From: Pacificimonas sp963710205
GTDB lineage: Bacteria; Pseudomonadota; Alphaproteobacteria; Sphingomonadales; Sphingomonadaceae
DNA: 64,000 bases
Assembly: GCA_963710205.1 (NCBI GenBank)
Contig: CAVPZG010000007.1
Span: 124,001 to 188,000, forward strand
Direction of reading: 5' to 3'
The notes beneath the pieces were generated by a model. That model did not search any database. It saw only the letters and a program-made list of their open reading frames with translations, and was not told the origin of the DNA. Positions 9,024 to 18,547 of the stretch are shown here, piece by piece; position 1 is the first letter of the stretch; each line of letters begins with the position of its first letter. The position numbers and the translations under genes are program-made.

Positions 9024-9772
9024 CGATGAACCGCCAGATCAGGTTGCTCGCGCGCTTCCCGCATCGCGCCGCGCATTTGCGCGATCGCGCCTTCCAGACC
9101 GACAAACACGGCCTCGCCGATCAGGAAGTGGCCGATGTTGAGTTCGGCCAGTTCGGCTATCGCGGCGACTGGACCGACATTGGCAGTTGTCAGCCCGTGT
9201 CCGGCATGGACTTCCAGCCCCATGCCCGCACCTGTTTTGGCGCCTTCGATAAGGGCGCCGAGCGCGCGCATCTGCGCCTCGCCCTCCAGATTGGCATAAT
9301 CGCCCGTGTGCAGCTCCACGACGGGCGCGCCCAGTGACCGCGCGGCCTCCAGCTGCCGCTCGTCCGCCTCGACGAACAGCGATACGCGGATTTCCGCACC
9401 CCGCAGCTCGTCGACGAACCGCTTCAGCCGGTTATGCTGTCCCGCCGCGTCCAGCCCGCCCTCGGTCGTGCGTTCCTCACGCTTTTCAGGAACGATGCAG
9501 GCGGCGTGCGGGCGGTGTTTCAGCGCGATGGCCAGCATCTCGTCCGTCGCCGCCATTTCAAGGTTGAGCGGCAGGTCGATTTCCTCCGACAGCCGCACGA
9601 TATCCCGGTCGGTGATGTGCCGCCGGTCCTCGCGCAGATGCGCGGTGATCCCGTCCGCCCCCGCCCGCGCCGCCAGCCGCGCCGCCTCGACAGGATCGGG
9701 GTGGCCGCCACCGCGCGCGTTGCGGATGGTGGCGACATGATCGATATTCACGCCAAGGCGGAGCGGCTGCAT
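9020..9772 (-). CDS. pdxJ: Pyridoxine 5'-phosphate synthase
   Basis: TIM-barrel enzyme that condenses 1-deoxyxylulose 5-phosphate with 3-amino-2-oxopropyl phosphate to pyridoxine 5'-phosphate, the final ring-closing step of DXP-dependent vitamin B6 synthesis. 250 aa. Signatures LGVNIDHVATIRNARGG at the N-terminus, ITAHLREDRRHI and VHAGHGLTTANV are present. The ATG overlaps the pyrE stop by one base (TGATG), so translation is coupled. Confidence 0.97.
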   Translation of the reverse strand: MQPLRLGVNIDHVATIRNARGGGHPDPVEAARLAARAGADGITAHLREDRRHITDRDIVRLSEEIDLPLNLEMAATDEMLAIALKHRPHAACIVPEKREERTTEGGLDAAGQHNRLKRFVDELRGAEIRVSLFVEADERQLEAARSLGAPVVELHTGDYANLEGEAQMRALGALIEGAKTGAGMGLEVHAGHGLTTANVGPVAAIAELAELNIGHFLIGEAVFVGLEGAIAQMRGAMREAREQPDLAVHR

Positions 9773-10356
9773 CAGGCGGCTTTCCGCGATCCCGGCTTCA
9801 CGGCCTCGATCGCCGCCAGTTCCGGTGGCAGGTTCGCAACCTCGTAGGTCGGCACGTCCATCGCCAGCAGGCTGTAGAGCGGCACGCCGATATCGGCTTT
9901 CCCGTTCGACCGGTCGACCAGACAGCCGCCAGCCACGACATCGCCGCCTGCGGCCTCGATCGCGGCGATCGCTTCGCGCGACGATAGCCCGGTCGTGACC
10001 ACATCCTCCATCATGAAGACCTTCTGTCCGGGCTCCAGCCGAAATCCGCGCCGCAGCTCGAACGTCCCCGACGGCCGTTCGACGAACATCGAATCGCAGC
10101 CCAGCGTCCGCGCCATTTCATAGCCGGCGATCACGCCGCCCATCGCTGGCGACACGACGACGGATATCTCGGCCCGCACGGCTACCGGAATCTTCAGCGC
10201 CAGTGCATCTGTCAGGCGGCGCGCGCGCGCGGGGTCCATCAGGACTCGCGCGCATTGCAGGAATTTTGGACTTCTGAGGCCGGACGACAGGATGAAATGA
10301 CCTTCCAGCAGAGCTTCCGCTGCCTCGAATTCGGCCAGTATCTCGTCATCCGTCAT
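9772..10356 (-). CDS. pyrE: Orotate phosphoribosyltransferase
   Basis: Makes OMP from orotate and PRPP in pyrimidine synthesis. 194 aa, typical of the short alphaproteobacterial form. The PRPP-binding loop is VFMMEDVVTTGLSSREAIAAI, and the N-terminal segment FILSSGLRSPKFLQCARVL fits the family. It overlaps rsh by 4 bp upstream and pdxJ by 1 bp downstream, placing nucleotide synthesis directly under the stringent-response gene's transcript. Confidence 0.96.
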   Translation of the reverse strand: MTDDEILAEFEAAEALLEGHFILSSGLRSPKFLQCARVLMDPARARRLTDALALKIPVAVRAEISVVVSPAMGGVIAGYEMARTLGCDSMFVERPSGTFELRRGFRLEPGQKVFMMEDVVTTGLSSREAIAAIEAAGGDVVAGGCLVDRSNGKADIGVPLYSLLAMDVPTYEVANLPPELAAIEAVKPGSRKAA

Positions 10357-12464
10357 AAGCGTTTTTCCCTTTCCACAGAGGTCACGGCATCGCTCGTCCT
10401 CAGCGCGGCGATGATATGCGTCAGATGTTCCAGATCGTCCACCTCGACATCCAGAATGAAGGTCCCGAACGCCGCGTCACGTTCGCGCACGCGCATGTTG
10501 ACGATGTTCGCCTCCGCCCGTGCCAGGATGGCCGTCACGGTCGCCAGAGCGCCGGGCGAGTTTTCCAGCACCATGCGCAGCTTGGCGACGCCCCGGTCGG
10601 CCTCGTCGCCCCAGCTCAGGTCCAGCCAGTCCTTTGCCGTTTCCGCCGCCAGTTCGCCGCAGTCGACGACGTGGACGTCGATGCCGCCCACCTTTCGCCT
10701 GATACCGACGATGCGGTCACCCGGAATGGGGTGGCAGCAGGGCGAAAGATGCACGGACACACCGGGTGTCAGCCCCTTGATCGTAATCTTGCCGCGCTTC
10801 CCGGTTTTCGCCCGCGACCGGCGGCGCATGGAAAACAGCCCCGGTGCCAGCGCGTCGATCAGCGCGTCACTCGAAATCGCATGCTCGCCCAGCTGTTCGT
10901 AAAGGGTTTCCTCGCTATCGACGCCCAGCCGTTTCAGCGCCTCGGTAAAGGCCTTTTGCGTGACCTCGCCGTCCAGCCGCCCCGCGGCTTCCTCGTAAAT
11001 TTCATGCCCGAGTTTCAGCGCTTCGGCGCGGCTTTGCAGCCGGCGGTGGCGCCGGATCGCCGCTCGTGCCTTGGCCGTTTGCACAAAGCCTTCCCAGGTC
11101 GGGTCCGGTTCCTGAAATTCCGAGCGCAGGATTTCCACCTGGTCGCCATTATTGAGTTCGGTCCGCAGCGGCACCTGCCGCCCGTTCACCTTCGCGCCGA
11201 CGGCGGTCGACCCGACGTCCGTATGGACGGCAAAGGCGAAATCGACAGGCGTCGATTTTTTCGGCAGCTGGATCAGCTCGCCCTTTGGCGTGAAGCAGAA
11301 GACCGTCTGCTGATACATGGCGAGCCGGGTCTGCTCCAGCATCTCCTCCGGACTCGCGGCATGGTCCAGAATTTCCAGAAGGTCGGTAATCCACGGATAT
11401 TCGCCGTGCTCCGCCTGCCCGTCCTCACCGCGATCCTTGTAGGCCCAGTGCGCCGCAAGCCCGTTCTCGGCCTCTTCGTGCATCTTGTGCGTGCGTATCT
11501 GCACCTCGACGCGCTGCTGGCCGCCGTAAAGCACGGTCGTGTGCAGGCTGCGATAGCCATTGCGCTTCGGCGTCGAGATGAAGTCCTTGAACCGCCCCGG
11601 CAGACTGGCCCATTTCTGGTGCAATATGCCAAGCGCGCGATAGCAGTCGTCGGGCGCATCCACCAGCGCGCGAAAGGCGATCACGTCCGACAGCTGTTCG
11701 AAGGCGATGTGACGTTCCTGCATCTTCTTGTAGATGCTGAAGGGCCGCTTTTCCCGTCCCATCACATTTGCATCGACACCGTGCGTGCCCAGTGTGCGGC
11801 GGATATCCTCGGCAATCTCATCGACCTGGCCGCTGCCACTGGCACGTAGTCCGGCGAGGCGAGCCATGATGCCTTCATAGGCTTCGGGTTCCAGCTCGCG
11901 GAACGCGATTTCCTTCATCTCGTCCATGAACTGGTACATGCCGATCCGCTCGGCGAGCGGCGCGTAGATATCCATCGTTTCGCGCGCGATCCGCTGGCGC
12001 TTTTCGGCCTTCGGAATATGATGCAGCGTCCGCATGTTGTGCAGCCGGTCCGCCAGCTTGACGAGCAGGACGCGAATGTCGCCCGACATGGCAACCAGAA
12101 ACTTGCGCAGATTCTCCGCCGCGCGCTCGTTGTCGGTCTGCGCCTCGATCTTCGACAATTTGGTGACGCCGTCCACCAGCCGCGCGACACTCTCTCCGAA
12201 CAGGTCGCGGATCTGCTCGGGCGTCGCCACCGTATCCTCGACGGTGTCGTGCAGAATCGCCGTCGCTATGGTCTCATCGTCCAGCTTCAGGTCGGTGAGG
12301 ATGCCCGCCACTTCGACGGGATGCGAGAAATAGGGATCGCCCGATGCGCGCTTCTGGCTGCCATGTGCCTGCAATGAAAAGACATATGCGCGGTTGATCA
12401 GATCCTCATCCGCCTGCGGGTCATAGGCCCGCACCTTTTCCACAAGTTCATATTGTCTCAGCAT
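10353..12464 (-). CDS. rsh: Bifunctional (p)ppGpp synthetase/hydrolase
   Basis: RelA/SpoT-homologue stringent-response enzyme, 703 aa. Domains in order: an HD hydrolase with ATAILHDTVEDT and HNMRTLHHIPKAEK; a synthetase with RFKDFISTPKRNGYRSLHTT; a TGS domain around TPVDFAFAVHTDVGSTAVGA; and a C-terminal ACT domain. The intact HD and synthetase motifs imply both activities, as usual for the single Rsh of alphaproteobacteria. First gene of the operon reaching the M14 peptidase; the rpoZ terminator lies just upstream. Confidence 0.97.
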   Translation of the reverse strand: MLRQYELVEKVRAYDPQADEDLINRAYVFSLQAHGSQKRASGDPYFSHPVEVAGILTDLKLDDETIATAILHDTVEDTVATPEQIRDLFGESVARLVDGVTKLSKIEAQTDNERAAENLRKFLVAMSGDIRVLLVKLADRLHNMRTLHHIPKAEKRQRIARETMDIYAPLAERIGMYQFMDEMKEIAFRELEPEAYEGIMARLAGLRASGSGQVDEIAEDIRRTLGTHGVDANVMGREKRPFSIYKKMQERHIAFEQLSDVIAFRALVDAPDDCYRALGILHQKWASLPGRFKDFISTPKRNGYRSLHTTVLYGGQQRVEVQIRTHKMHEEAENGLAAHWAYKDRGEDGQAEHGEYPWITDLLEILDHAASPEEMLEQTRLAMYQQTVFCFTPKGELIQLPKKSTPVDFAFAVHTDVGSTAVGAKVNGRQVPLRTELNNGDQVEILRSEFQEPDPTWEGFVQTAKARAAIRRHRRLQSRAEALKLGHEIYEEAAGRLDGEVTQKAFTEALKRLGVDSEETLYEQLGEHAISSDALIDALAPGLFSMRRRSRAKTGKRGKITIKGLTPGVSVHLSPCCHPIPGDRIVGIRRKVGGIDVHVVDCGELAAETAKDWLDLSWGDEADRGVAKLRMVLENSPGALATVTAILARAEANIVNMRVRERDAAFGTFILDVEVDDLEHLTHIIAALRTSDAVTSVEREKRL

Positions 12465-12496
12465 CGCCGCTTATATGGGCCTGAATCCGCGCAAAA

Positions 12497-12536
12497 GAAA
12501 AGGCCCGCTTCGCTGCATGCGAAACGGGCCTTTTTC
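12497..12536 (-). terminator. Rho-independent terminator downstream of rpoZ
   Basis: AAAGGCCCG (near 12500-12508) pairs with CGGGCCTTT (near 12525-12533), with further TCGC/GCGA pairing inside. On the minus strand the stem is followed by a U-rich stretch. It lies 24 bp beyond the rpoZ stop and before the rsh start, separating the two transcripts. Confidence 0.85.
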
Positions 12537-12559
12537 AAAACCGTCGTTTGAGAGGACGT

Positions 12560-12904
12560 TCAGCCCTCATATTCGGGTACGATGGGCGTCGGCTTGGGCG
12601 GCGCCGCAGCGGTCAGGCGCAGGGCTTCCGCCGACTGTGCCAGGTTGCCGACGTCATCCTCCTCGTCGTCCTCGTCAACAAGAACGCGCTGCATCCCCGT
12701 GATCAGCACTTCGTTCAGATGCTTGGGCTTCACATTCTGCTCGGCGATTTCGCGCAGCGCCACGACCGGGTTCTTGTCACGGTCACGGTCCACGGTCAGT
12801 TCCGCACCGCCGGAAATCTGGCGGGCGCGCTGGCCTGCCAGCAGGACCAGGTCGAAACGGTTGGGGATCTTGTCGACACAATCTTCGACGGTAACGCGCG
12901 CCAT
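12560..12904 (-). CDS. rpoZ: RNA polymerase omega subunit
   Basis: Small RNA polymerase assembly subunit, 114 aa. The start at 12904 gives the canonical MARVTVEDCVDKIPNRFDLV N-terminus; longer in-frame starts would only add unrelated residues. RARQISGGAELTV and the following NPVVALREIAEQ are family segments. The C-terminus has an acidic DEDDEEDD tract and a Pro-rich end, as in sphingomonad omegas. rpoZ followed by rsh is a conserved alphaproteobacterial arrangement and fits a joint role in the ppGpp response. Confidence 0.95.
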   Translation of the reverse strand: MARVTVEDCVDKIPNRFDLVLLAGQRARQISGGAELTVDRDRDKNPVVALREIAEQNVKPKHLNEVLITGMQRVLVDEDDEEDDVGNLAQSAEALRLTAAAPPKPTPIVPEYEG

Positions 12905-12969
12905 GGGCGAACTCCGGGTGCAATTAAGTAGGAAAAGCCAAGCGCCGCAGCTAGGCGGCATTGCCACAT

Positions 12970-13602
12970 ATGTCAAGCAATCCGCCCTTTCCCATCCTGT
13001 ATGAGGATGCCGAATTCCTCGTCATCGACAAACCCGCTGGCCTTGCCGTGCATCCGGGTTCGAAAACACCCCGCAGCCTGGAGGATTATCTGGGCGATCT
13101 GCGCCTCGGCTATCAGCGTCCGCCAGTGCCCGCGCACCGGCTGGACCGCGACACATCCGGATGCCTGATCCTCGCCCGCAACCCGAAAACCCTGAAAAAG
13201 ATGCACGCCCTTTTCGAGGCCAGGGGCGTCCGCAAGATCTATCTCGCTCTCCTTGCCGGCAGGATTGAGGGCGAGGGCGTAATCGACGCGCCGCTCGCCA
13301 AGGTCAGCAGCAGGGAGGAGGGCTGGCGCATGATCGTCAGCGCGGACGGCAAACCCAGCGTCACCGGCTGGCGCGCCCTCGAAACCGGCGACGCGCGGAG
13401 CCTTGTCGAATTCCGCCCGGCCACCGGCCGCACGCACCAGCTCCGCATCCATGCCGCCCATGCTCTCGCGCCCATTGTCGGCGACCCGGTCTATGGCGAG
13501 GGCACGGAACCCATGCGACTTCACGCCAGCCACATCGCCTTTGACTGGCGTGGGCGGCGGGTGGAGGCGCAGTGCGCCGCGCCCTTCCCTTCACAAACGT
13601 AA
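12970..13602 (+). CDS. RluA-family pseudouridine synthase
   Basis: rRNA or tRNA pseudouridine synthase, 210 aa, without an S4 domain. The catalytic Asp lies in HRLDRDTSGCLILARN; LVEFRPATGRTHQLRIHAA is the second signature. The short single-domain form resembles RluA/RluE or TruC-like members; the target uridine is not predictable. The ATG at 12970 is preferred over TTG 12961. It is transcribed divergently from rpoZ with 65 bp between them and ends in its own terminator. Confidence 0.9.
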   Translation: MSSNPPFPILYEDAEFLVIDKPAGLAVHPGSKTPRSLEDYLGDLRLGYQRPPVPAHRLDRDTSGCLILARNPKTLKKMHALFEARGVRKIYLALLAGRIEGEGVIDAPLAKVSSREEGWRMIVSADGKPSVTGWRALETGDARSLVEFRPATGRTHQLRIHAAHALAPIVGDPVYGEGTEPMRLHASHIAFDWRGRRVEAQCAAPFPSQT

Positions 13603-13637
13603 AAAGGCCGCCCCGAACCACCAGGACGGCCTTTTCC
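13600..13637 (+). terminator. Rho-independent terminator after the RluA-type gene
   Basis: AAAAGGCCG and CGGCCTTTT form a perfect 9-bp stem around a roughly 16-nt loop, ending in a T-rich run. It starts at the pseudouridine-synthase stop codon. The symmetric A/T flanks could also terminate minus-strand transcription. Confidence 0.85.
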
Positions 13638-13795
13638 GTTTTGAAACCAGTTGAGGACCGGTCGTATCAAATCATTGCCCGCCATCATATGCAGAACCTG
13701 TGCCAGAAACACAATCGCGCTTTGTCAGACAGTGATGGATGGTAAACCGGCATGCGGCTTTGCGCCGACTGTAAAATCCACCGACAGCTTTCCGT

Positions 13796-15115
13796 TCAGC
13801 TCATTTGATACCGCAGCGGCAGCCGCTTCAGGCCGCTGACGAAGTTCGAGCGGGTCCAGGCGGGATCGCCCGCCAGTTCCACCGATGCGAGGCGCGGCAC
13901 AAGTTCCTCGAACAGCACCCGCATTTCCAGCCGCGCCAGATGCAGACCAAGGCACTGGTGCGCACCGCCGCCAAAGGCGACCTGCGGATTGGGCGCGCGG
14001 TCCACGCGGAATTCATCCGGAGCGTCGAAGGCATCGGCGTCACGGTTTCCCGACCAGTAGAACATGGTCAGATGCTCGCCCTTGCGGATGGTCTTGCCGC
14101 CAAGCTCGGTATCCTCGGTGCACGTCCGCATGAAGTGTTTCACCGGTGTTTCCCAGCGTATGGACTCTTCCACCATCTGGGCCGCCAGCTTCGGATTCGC
14201 CTTCAGTCTGGCAAATTCTCCCGAATTGACCGCCAGCTGATGCATCCCGCCTGCCGTGCTGGAGGAGGTGGTGTCATGCCCGGCCGTGGCGATGATGACG
14301 AAATAGCTGAGCGCGTGACGCAGGTCGATGGGCGCGCCGTCAACTTCGGCATGGGCGATGACCGTCGAAACATCGTCGCGCGGTCTGGCCTTGCGGTCCT
14401 CGATCACCCTGCCGAAATATTCGAAATATTCCTGCGCCAGCGCCATCAGGTCGACAGCCTCCTCTCCCGCCCCGCCACCCGACGCGGGGCCATTGGGGCC
14501 AGAGGTCAGCTTTTCCGAGCGCGCGATCACGTCCGGGTCGCCCGACCCGAACATCTCCTGCGTCATTTTCAGCATGCGCGGCTCATCCTCGTCCGGGATG
14601 CCCAGGATTTCCATGATGACGCGCAGCGGATAGAACAGCGATACCTCGTTCACGAAATCGCATTCGCCGCCCAGGCCGGCCATGCGCTCGACATGCGCGC
14701 GGGCAATCCCGCGGATCTTGTCTTCCATCGTCTTCAGGTTCTTTGGCAGGAACCATTCGTTCGTGATCTGCCTGAGTTTCCTGTGCAGCGGATCGTCGAT
14801 ATCGACGAGAGAGCGGAAGAGGTGCGAATCTCCGGTCGTCTCCAGCGTCCAGGCCTCGTTCGCGGCAGGCGTCAGATAGGTGCGTTCGGAATTGATAAAG
14901 CGGTCATTGGCCTTTGACACCGCCTTGATGTCGGCCTGTTTCGTGATCGACCAGAACGGGCGAAACCCCTGCGGCTCGGTCCAGTGCACGGGATCTTCGC
15001 GCCGCAGCTGGCGGTAAACCTCCAGGATTTTCTCCGGCTCGGCATAAATGTCCGGGTTGATGATCCGGTTGTCGATCCCGTCCGTCGACCAGCCGGGGAA
15101 GGCCGTGTCCGCCAT
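13796..15115 (-). CDS. Cytochrome P450
   Basis: Soluble class I bacterial P450, 439 aa, a heme-thiolate monooxygenase that needs a ferredoxin partner not encoded nearby. The I-helix oxygen motif AGHDTTSSS, the ExxR pair in EESIRWETPV and the heme loop AFGGGAHQCLGLHLARLEMR with its Cys ligand are intact. Start 15115 has AAGGAG 6 nt upstream. An internal Gly/Ala-rich insert (GPNGPASGGGAGEEA) lies before the I-helix. It resembles sphingomonad P450s of lipid or terpenoid oxidation, but the substrate is unknown. Confidence 0.93.
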   Translation of the reverse strand: MADTAFPGWSTDGIDNRIINPDIYAEPEKILEVYRQLRREDPVHWTEPQGFRPFWSITKQADIKAVSKANDRFINSERTYLTPAANEAWTLETTGDSHLFRSLVDIDDPLHRKLRQITNEWFLPKNLKTMEDKIRGIARAHVERMAGLGGECDFVNEVSLFYPLRVIMEILGIPDEDEPRMLKMTQEMFGSGDPDVIARSEKLTSGPNGPASGGGAGEEAVDLMALAQEYFEYFGRVIEDRKARPRDDVSTVIAHAEVDGAPIDLRHALSYFVIIATAGHDTTSSSTAGGMHQLAVNSGEFARLKANPKLAAQMVEESIRWETPVKHFMRTCTEDTELGGKTIRKGEHLTMFYWSGNRDADAFDAPDEFRVDRAPNPQVAFGGGAHQCLGLHLARLEMRVLFEELVPRLASVELAGDPAWTRSNFVSGLKRLPLRYQMS

Positions 15116-15174
15116 GCGCGCGTCTCCTTGTCGGATCAGCCTAGCATGGCGAGAGCGCAATCCGCCCCCCGCAC

Positions 15175-15906
15175 TTATTGCGGGGTCAGGCGGCGCGCGT
15201 GCAGCCATTCATAATCGGCGCGGCAGGCAGCAGCGACATCGGCATGTGCGCCGGTCAGTTCCGGAAGGGGACCTGCGGGCGGCGCAAAGCCGGTCGAGGC
15301 ATTGACCGCACCGTACCAGTGCGCGCCCCATACGCCGTCCTCGGGATGCGGGCCCTTCCGCCAGGACAGCATCGCCGGATCCCAGCCGATACCAAGCGCT
15401 GCACAAAGCGCGGAAAGCGCCGCCTCGGGATCTGCCAGCACATCGTCCGCATCGACAATTGCCGGGACACTGCCCGTGCGCGCCGTCTCGCCCTCGACAT
15501 ATTGCCTGATGCGCGCATATCCGAGCAGTTCCGCCGCGCGCAGCTCGTTTTTCGCGGCATAGCTCGCCACCACCCGCTCCGGCGCACGGATCAGGAAGGC
15601 ATGGCGATGGTCCGGCATGTCGCCAATCCCGACATCGCCCACCATGTGATGCGGCATATGCTTCTGATACCACAAGGGAGCCCCTTGAGGCGGTTCTGAA
15701 GAGATCATGTCGAGGACGCTGCGATAATCGCAATCCATCGCCGCCATGGTTTCCTTAGCCAGCGGCTGGTCCTCGCCCGACGCTTTCAGAAACGCACCGT
15801 AAAAGGGCTCGTCGCTGACAAAACAGTCGTCCCGCGCGCCAAAGCTTCGCATCATCGCCGTCGAGATGTTGCGCGGCCCCGACCACATGGCGATACGCAA
15901 GGTCAT
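15175..15906 (-). CDS. Sulfotransferase-like P-loop protein
   Basis: 243 aa. The N-terminal MWSGPRNISTAMMRSFGAR resembles the PAPS-binding strand-loop-helix of sulfotransferases, and the FLIRAPERVVASYAAKN segment matches the second nucleotide-contacting region. Its ATG overlaps the aminotransferase stop by 4 bp (ATGA), so the two are co-translated. Homologues often accompany class IV aminotransferases, but the reaction is not established. The start at 15906 is chosen for this overlap. Confidence 0.75.
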   Translation of the reverse strand: MTLRIAMWSGPRNISTAMMRSFGARDDCFVSDEPFYGAFLKASGEDQPLAKETMAAMDCDYRSVLDMISSEPPQGAPLWYQKHMPHHMVGDVGIGDMPDHRHAFLIRAPERVVASYAAKNELRAAELLGYARIRQYVEGETARTGSVPAIVDADDVLADPEAALSALCAALGIGWDPAMLSWRKGPHPEDGVWGAHWYGAVNASTGFAPPAGPLPELTGAHADVAAACRADYEWLHARRLTPQ

Positions 15907-16817
15907 CCCGAACACTCCGCCATCAGACGCTGGCGGTAAAGCGCCTGCAGCCGCTCCACCATCGGTCCCCTGCCCTCGGTCAGCACCCGCCCGTCGACCT
16001 CTGTCGCCGGCACGACGCCCGCGAAAGTTCCCGTCACGAACGCCTCGTCAGCGCCGTAGACATCGGTCAGGCTGAAATCCTTTTCGAACACGGGAATCCC
16101 CGCCTCCCGGCACAGTTCGATCACCACGCCGCGCGTGATACCGCCCAGGCAGTATTTGCCGCTCGACGTCCACACCTCGCCCTTCCTGACGATGAAGAAG
16201 TGCGTCGAATTGCACGTCGCCACGAAACCATGCGGGTCCAGCATCAGCGCCTCGTCATAGCCCGCCTTTGTCGCCTGGATGCAGGCCGTGATGCAATTGA
16301 GCTTGGAATGCGAATTCAGCTTCTGGTCCTGCACGGCGGGATCGCCGCGGCGCACATGCACGGTGAACAGGCGAATGCCGCCCTCGACGGTCGCGGGCAG
16401 CGGCTCCTTCCATTCCGGCACGATCACGATGGTCGCGTCGGAAATCACAACGCGCGGATCCTGATAGGGCGTTGAACGAATGCCGCGCGTCACCATCAGA
16501 CGGATGTGACCGCCATCCACCATGTCGTTGGCGGCAATGCAGTCCTGCAGGCGCCTTGTCAGCGCTTCCCGCGATAGCCCGATGTCCATATCGATGGCCT
16601 TCGCGCCCTCGAACAACCGGTCCAGATGCCGCTCAAGAAACCCGATCCGGCCATTGTGAACCCTCAGCCCCTCCCAGACGCCGTCCCCAAGCATGAAGCC
16701 CGAATCGAAAACGGAGACGACTGCCTCCGGACGCGGCGTCAGCGTGCCGTTCACGTCGATCAGCACCGTCTCGTTGCGGGGATCGGCGGTATAGTCATGT
16801 GTGCCCCTGGTGCTCAT
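15903..16817 (-). CDS. Class IV PLP aminotransferase (branched-chain/D-amino-acid type)
   Basis: Fold-type IV aminotransferase, 304 aa. DSGFMLGDGVWEGLRVHNGR near residue 38 and LNCITACIQATKAGYDEAL, which contains the PLP Lys region, are typical of BCAT/DAAT/4-amino-4-deoxychorismate lyase proteins. GITRGVVIELCREAGIPV is the cofactor-phosphate region. Length fits IlvE; the substrate (branched-chain versus D-amino acid) is uncertain. First gene of a two-gene operon with the sulfotransferase-like protein. Confidence 0.85.
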   Translation of the reverse strand: MSTRGTHDYTADPRNETVLIDVNGTLTPRPEAVVSVFDSGFMLGDGVWEGLRVHNGRIGFLERHLDRLFEGAKAIDMDIGLSREALTRRLQDCIAANDMVDGGHIRLMVTRGIRSTPYQDPRVVISDATIVIVPEWKEPLPATVEGGIRLFTVHVRRGDPAVQDQKLNSHSKLNCITACIQATKAGYDEALMLDPHGFVATCNSTHFFIVRKGEVWTSSGKYCLGGITRGVVIELCREAGIPVFEKDFSLTDVYGADEAFVTGTFAGVVPATEVDGRVLTEGRGPMVERLQALYRQRLMAECSG

Positions 16818-16965
16818 TCCTGCCCCTTTAAACCGTCATTGCCCTGAAAGCCGGTAGCCCCCGTACCGTGCGTTGCCGCCCATCCCTACGCAAAAATGCG
16901 ACGCGCCGGAAAGTCACGGATACCCGCGTTCGCCGCAACAGCGGATGGGGTCGCGAACGCTCCTT

Positions 16966-18384
16966 CTAGTCCCGGTAATCCAGCGGCGGATCACGGTCGC
17001 CAAGCAAGGCGCGGTATTCATAGCCTTCGGGCTTGCGCCGCACGAATTCCGCTTTCGCCTCGGCGATCATGTCCGGATTTTCATATAGCTCTATGGCCGT
17101 CAGGGCGAGGATCTTGGCTGCGTTCTGCATGCCTTTCCAGCCGATCGACATGCCGCCCGCCGCGACGGCCTGCCAGCTGTGCGCGGGCGTGCCCGGAACC
17201 CATGTCGCGGTTCGGAAACCGGCTGTCGGAACGGCCCATGACACGTCGCCCACATCGGTCGAACCCGCGCCGTGATTTTCCGACAGCGGATCGATCTCGA
17301 CGGCGTCGGACATCTTGATGTCCTTGGATGCCAGTGTCGGTATGATCGCCTCGGCGAATTCCGTCTCGGCCGCATCGTAGGTCACGCCGCCGACCTCGGT
17401 CATCTTCGCGTGGATCAGCTTTTGCAGGGTCTCGTTCGGCAGCAGCGGCATCGCCCCGTGGATGACTTCATATTCCACGGTCGTGCCCGTTCCCATCGCC
17501 GCGCCCTCGGCGACCTTCACCAGCCGCTCGAACGTTTCGCGCACCACTTCGGCGTCGGGATTGCGGACATAATAGAAGGACTCGGCAAAGTCGGGCACGA
17601 CGTTGGGGGCCCGCCCGCCCGCCGTGATGACATAATGCATCCGGCTTTCCTCGGGCATGTGCTCGTGCATCATGTTCGCCATCATGTTCATGGCCTCGAC
17701 ACCGTCCAGCGCCGAGCGTCCCTGCTCCGGCGCGGCGGCGGCATGGGCGGAAATCCCGCGAAAGCGGAACTTGCCGGACTTGTTGCTGTTGGACGTGGCG
17801 ATATCCGCGCTGTTGGAACTGCCCGGATGCCAGTGCAGGGCGACATCGACATCGTCGAACAGCCCGTCCCGCACCATATAGACCTTGCCCGCGCCGCCCT
17901 CTTCGGCGGGCGTCCCGTAAAAGCGTACCGTGCCCTTCACGCCCGACGCGTCGAGCCAGTCCTTGACCGCAATCGCGGCGCTGGCCGAGGCTGCACCGAA
18001 CAGGTGATGCCCGCAGGCGTGGCCCGCATCGACATTGGCGATGGATTTCTTTTCCGCCTCTGCCGCCTGACTGAAGCCCGGCAGCGCATCGAACTCGCCC
18101 ATGATCCCGATCACGGGCCCGTCGCCGGTCGTATAGGTCGCCGTGAACGCGGTCGGCGCATCCGCCACGCCCGCCACGACGGCAAAGCCCGCGTCCTTCA
18201 ACCGTTTTTGCAGCAGCGCCGACGACTGCGTCTCCTTGTAGCCCAGCTCCGCCAGCTTCCAGATCGAATCCGCCACTTCGACATTCGCATCCCGGTCCGC
18301 CTCGATCCGGTCGAGCGCGACCTGTTCATTGGCGGCAAAAGCAGGCGTCGCCAGCAGGGCGGCAATCAGGGCGGATTTCATCAT
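16966..18384 (-). CDS. Exported M20-family amidohydrolase (AbgB-like)
   Basis: Metal-dependent amidohydrolase, 472 aa. A signal peptide (MMKSALIAALLATPAFAANE) predicts periplasmic location. IGIMGEFDALPG and AGHACGHHLFGAASA carry the metal-binding residues, and HAAAAPEQGRSALDGVEAMN is the dimerisation-domain boundary typical of the aminobenzoyl-glutamate hydrolase branch. GAGGAG stands 9 nt before ATG 18384. The likely role is hydrolysis of N-acyl or folate-type amides; the substrate is unproven. Confidence 0.87.
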   Translation of the reverse strand: MMKSALIAALLATPAFAANEQVALDRIEADRDANVEVADSIWKLAELGYKETQSSALLQKRLKDAGFAVVAGVADAPTAFTATYTTGDGPVIGIMGEFDALPGFSQAAEAEKKSIANVDAGHACGHHLFGAASASAAIAVKDWLDASGVKGTVRFYGTPAEEGGAGKVYMVRDGLFDDVDVALHWHPGSSNSADIATSNSNKSGKFRFRGISAHAAAAPEQGRSALDGVEAMNMMANMMHEHMPEESRMHYVITAGGRAPNVVPDFAESFYYVRNPDAEVVRETFERLVKVAEGAAMGTGTTVEYEVIHGAMPLLPNETLQKLIHAKMTEVGGVTYDAAETEFAEAIIPTLASKDIKMSDAVEIDPLSENHGAGSTDVGDVSWAVPTAGFRTATWVPGTPAHSWQAVAAGGMSIGWKGMQNAAKILALTAIELYENPDMIAEAKAEFVRRKPEGYEYRALLGDRDPPLDYRD

Positions 18385-18547
18385 CGGGTGCGTCTCCTCT
18401 GTCTGCGAAAGAGAATGGCGGAAACGAAGCGAGTCGTCACCCTCTGAGATTGAGGGCGATGTCGATGCGCGTCACAAGCCTGAGACTGCTATAAACCCGA
18501 TTGCCGCGTTGGACCCCGGTTGAGGAGATTGGCGACCTGATGAAAAA

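Noticed and set aside
16818..16965. Repeat-like GTCATTGCC...GAAAGCCGG segments upstream of the aminotransferase
   Set aside because: They only loosely resemble the dyad at 6.5 kb; arms are too degenerate to call a second copy.
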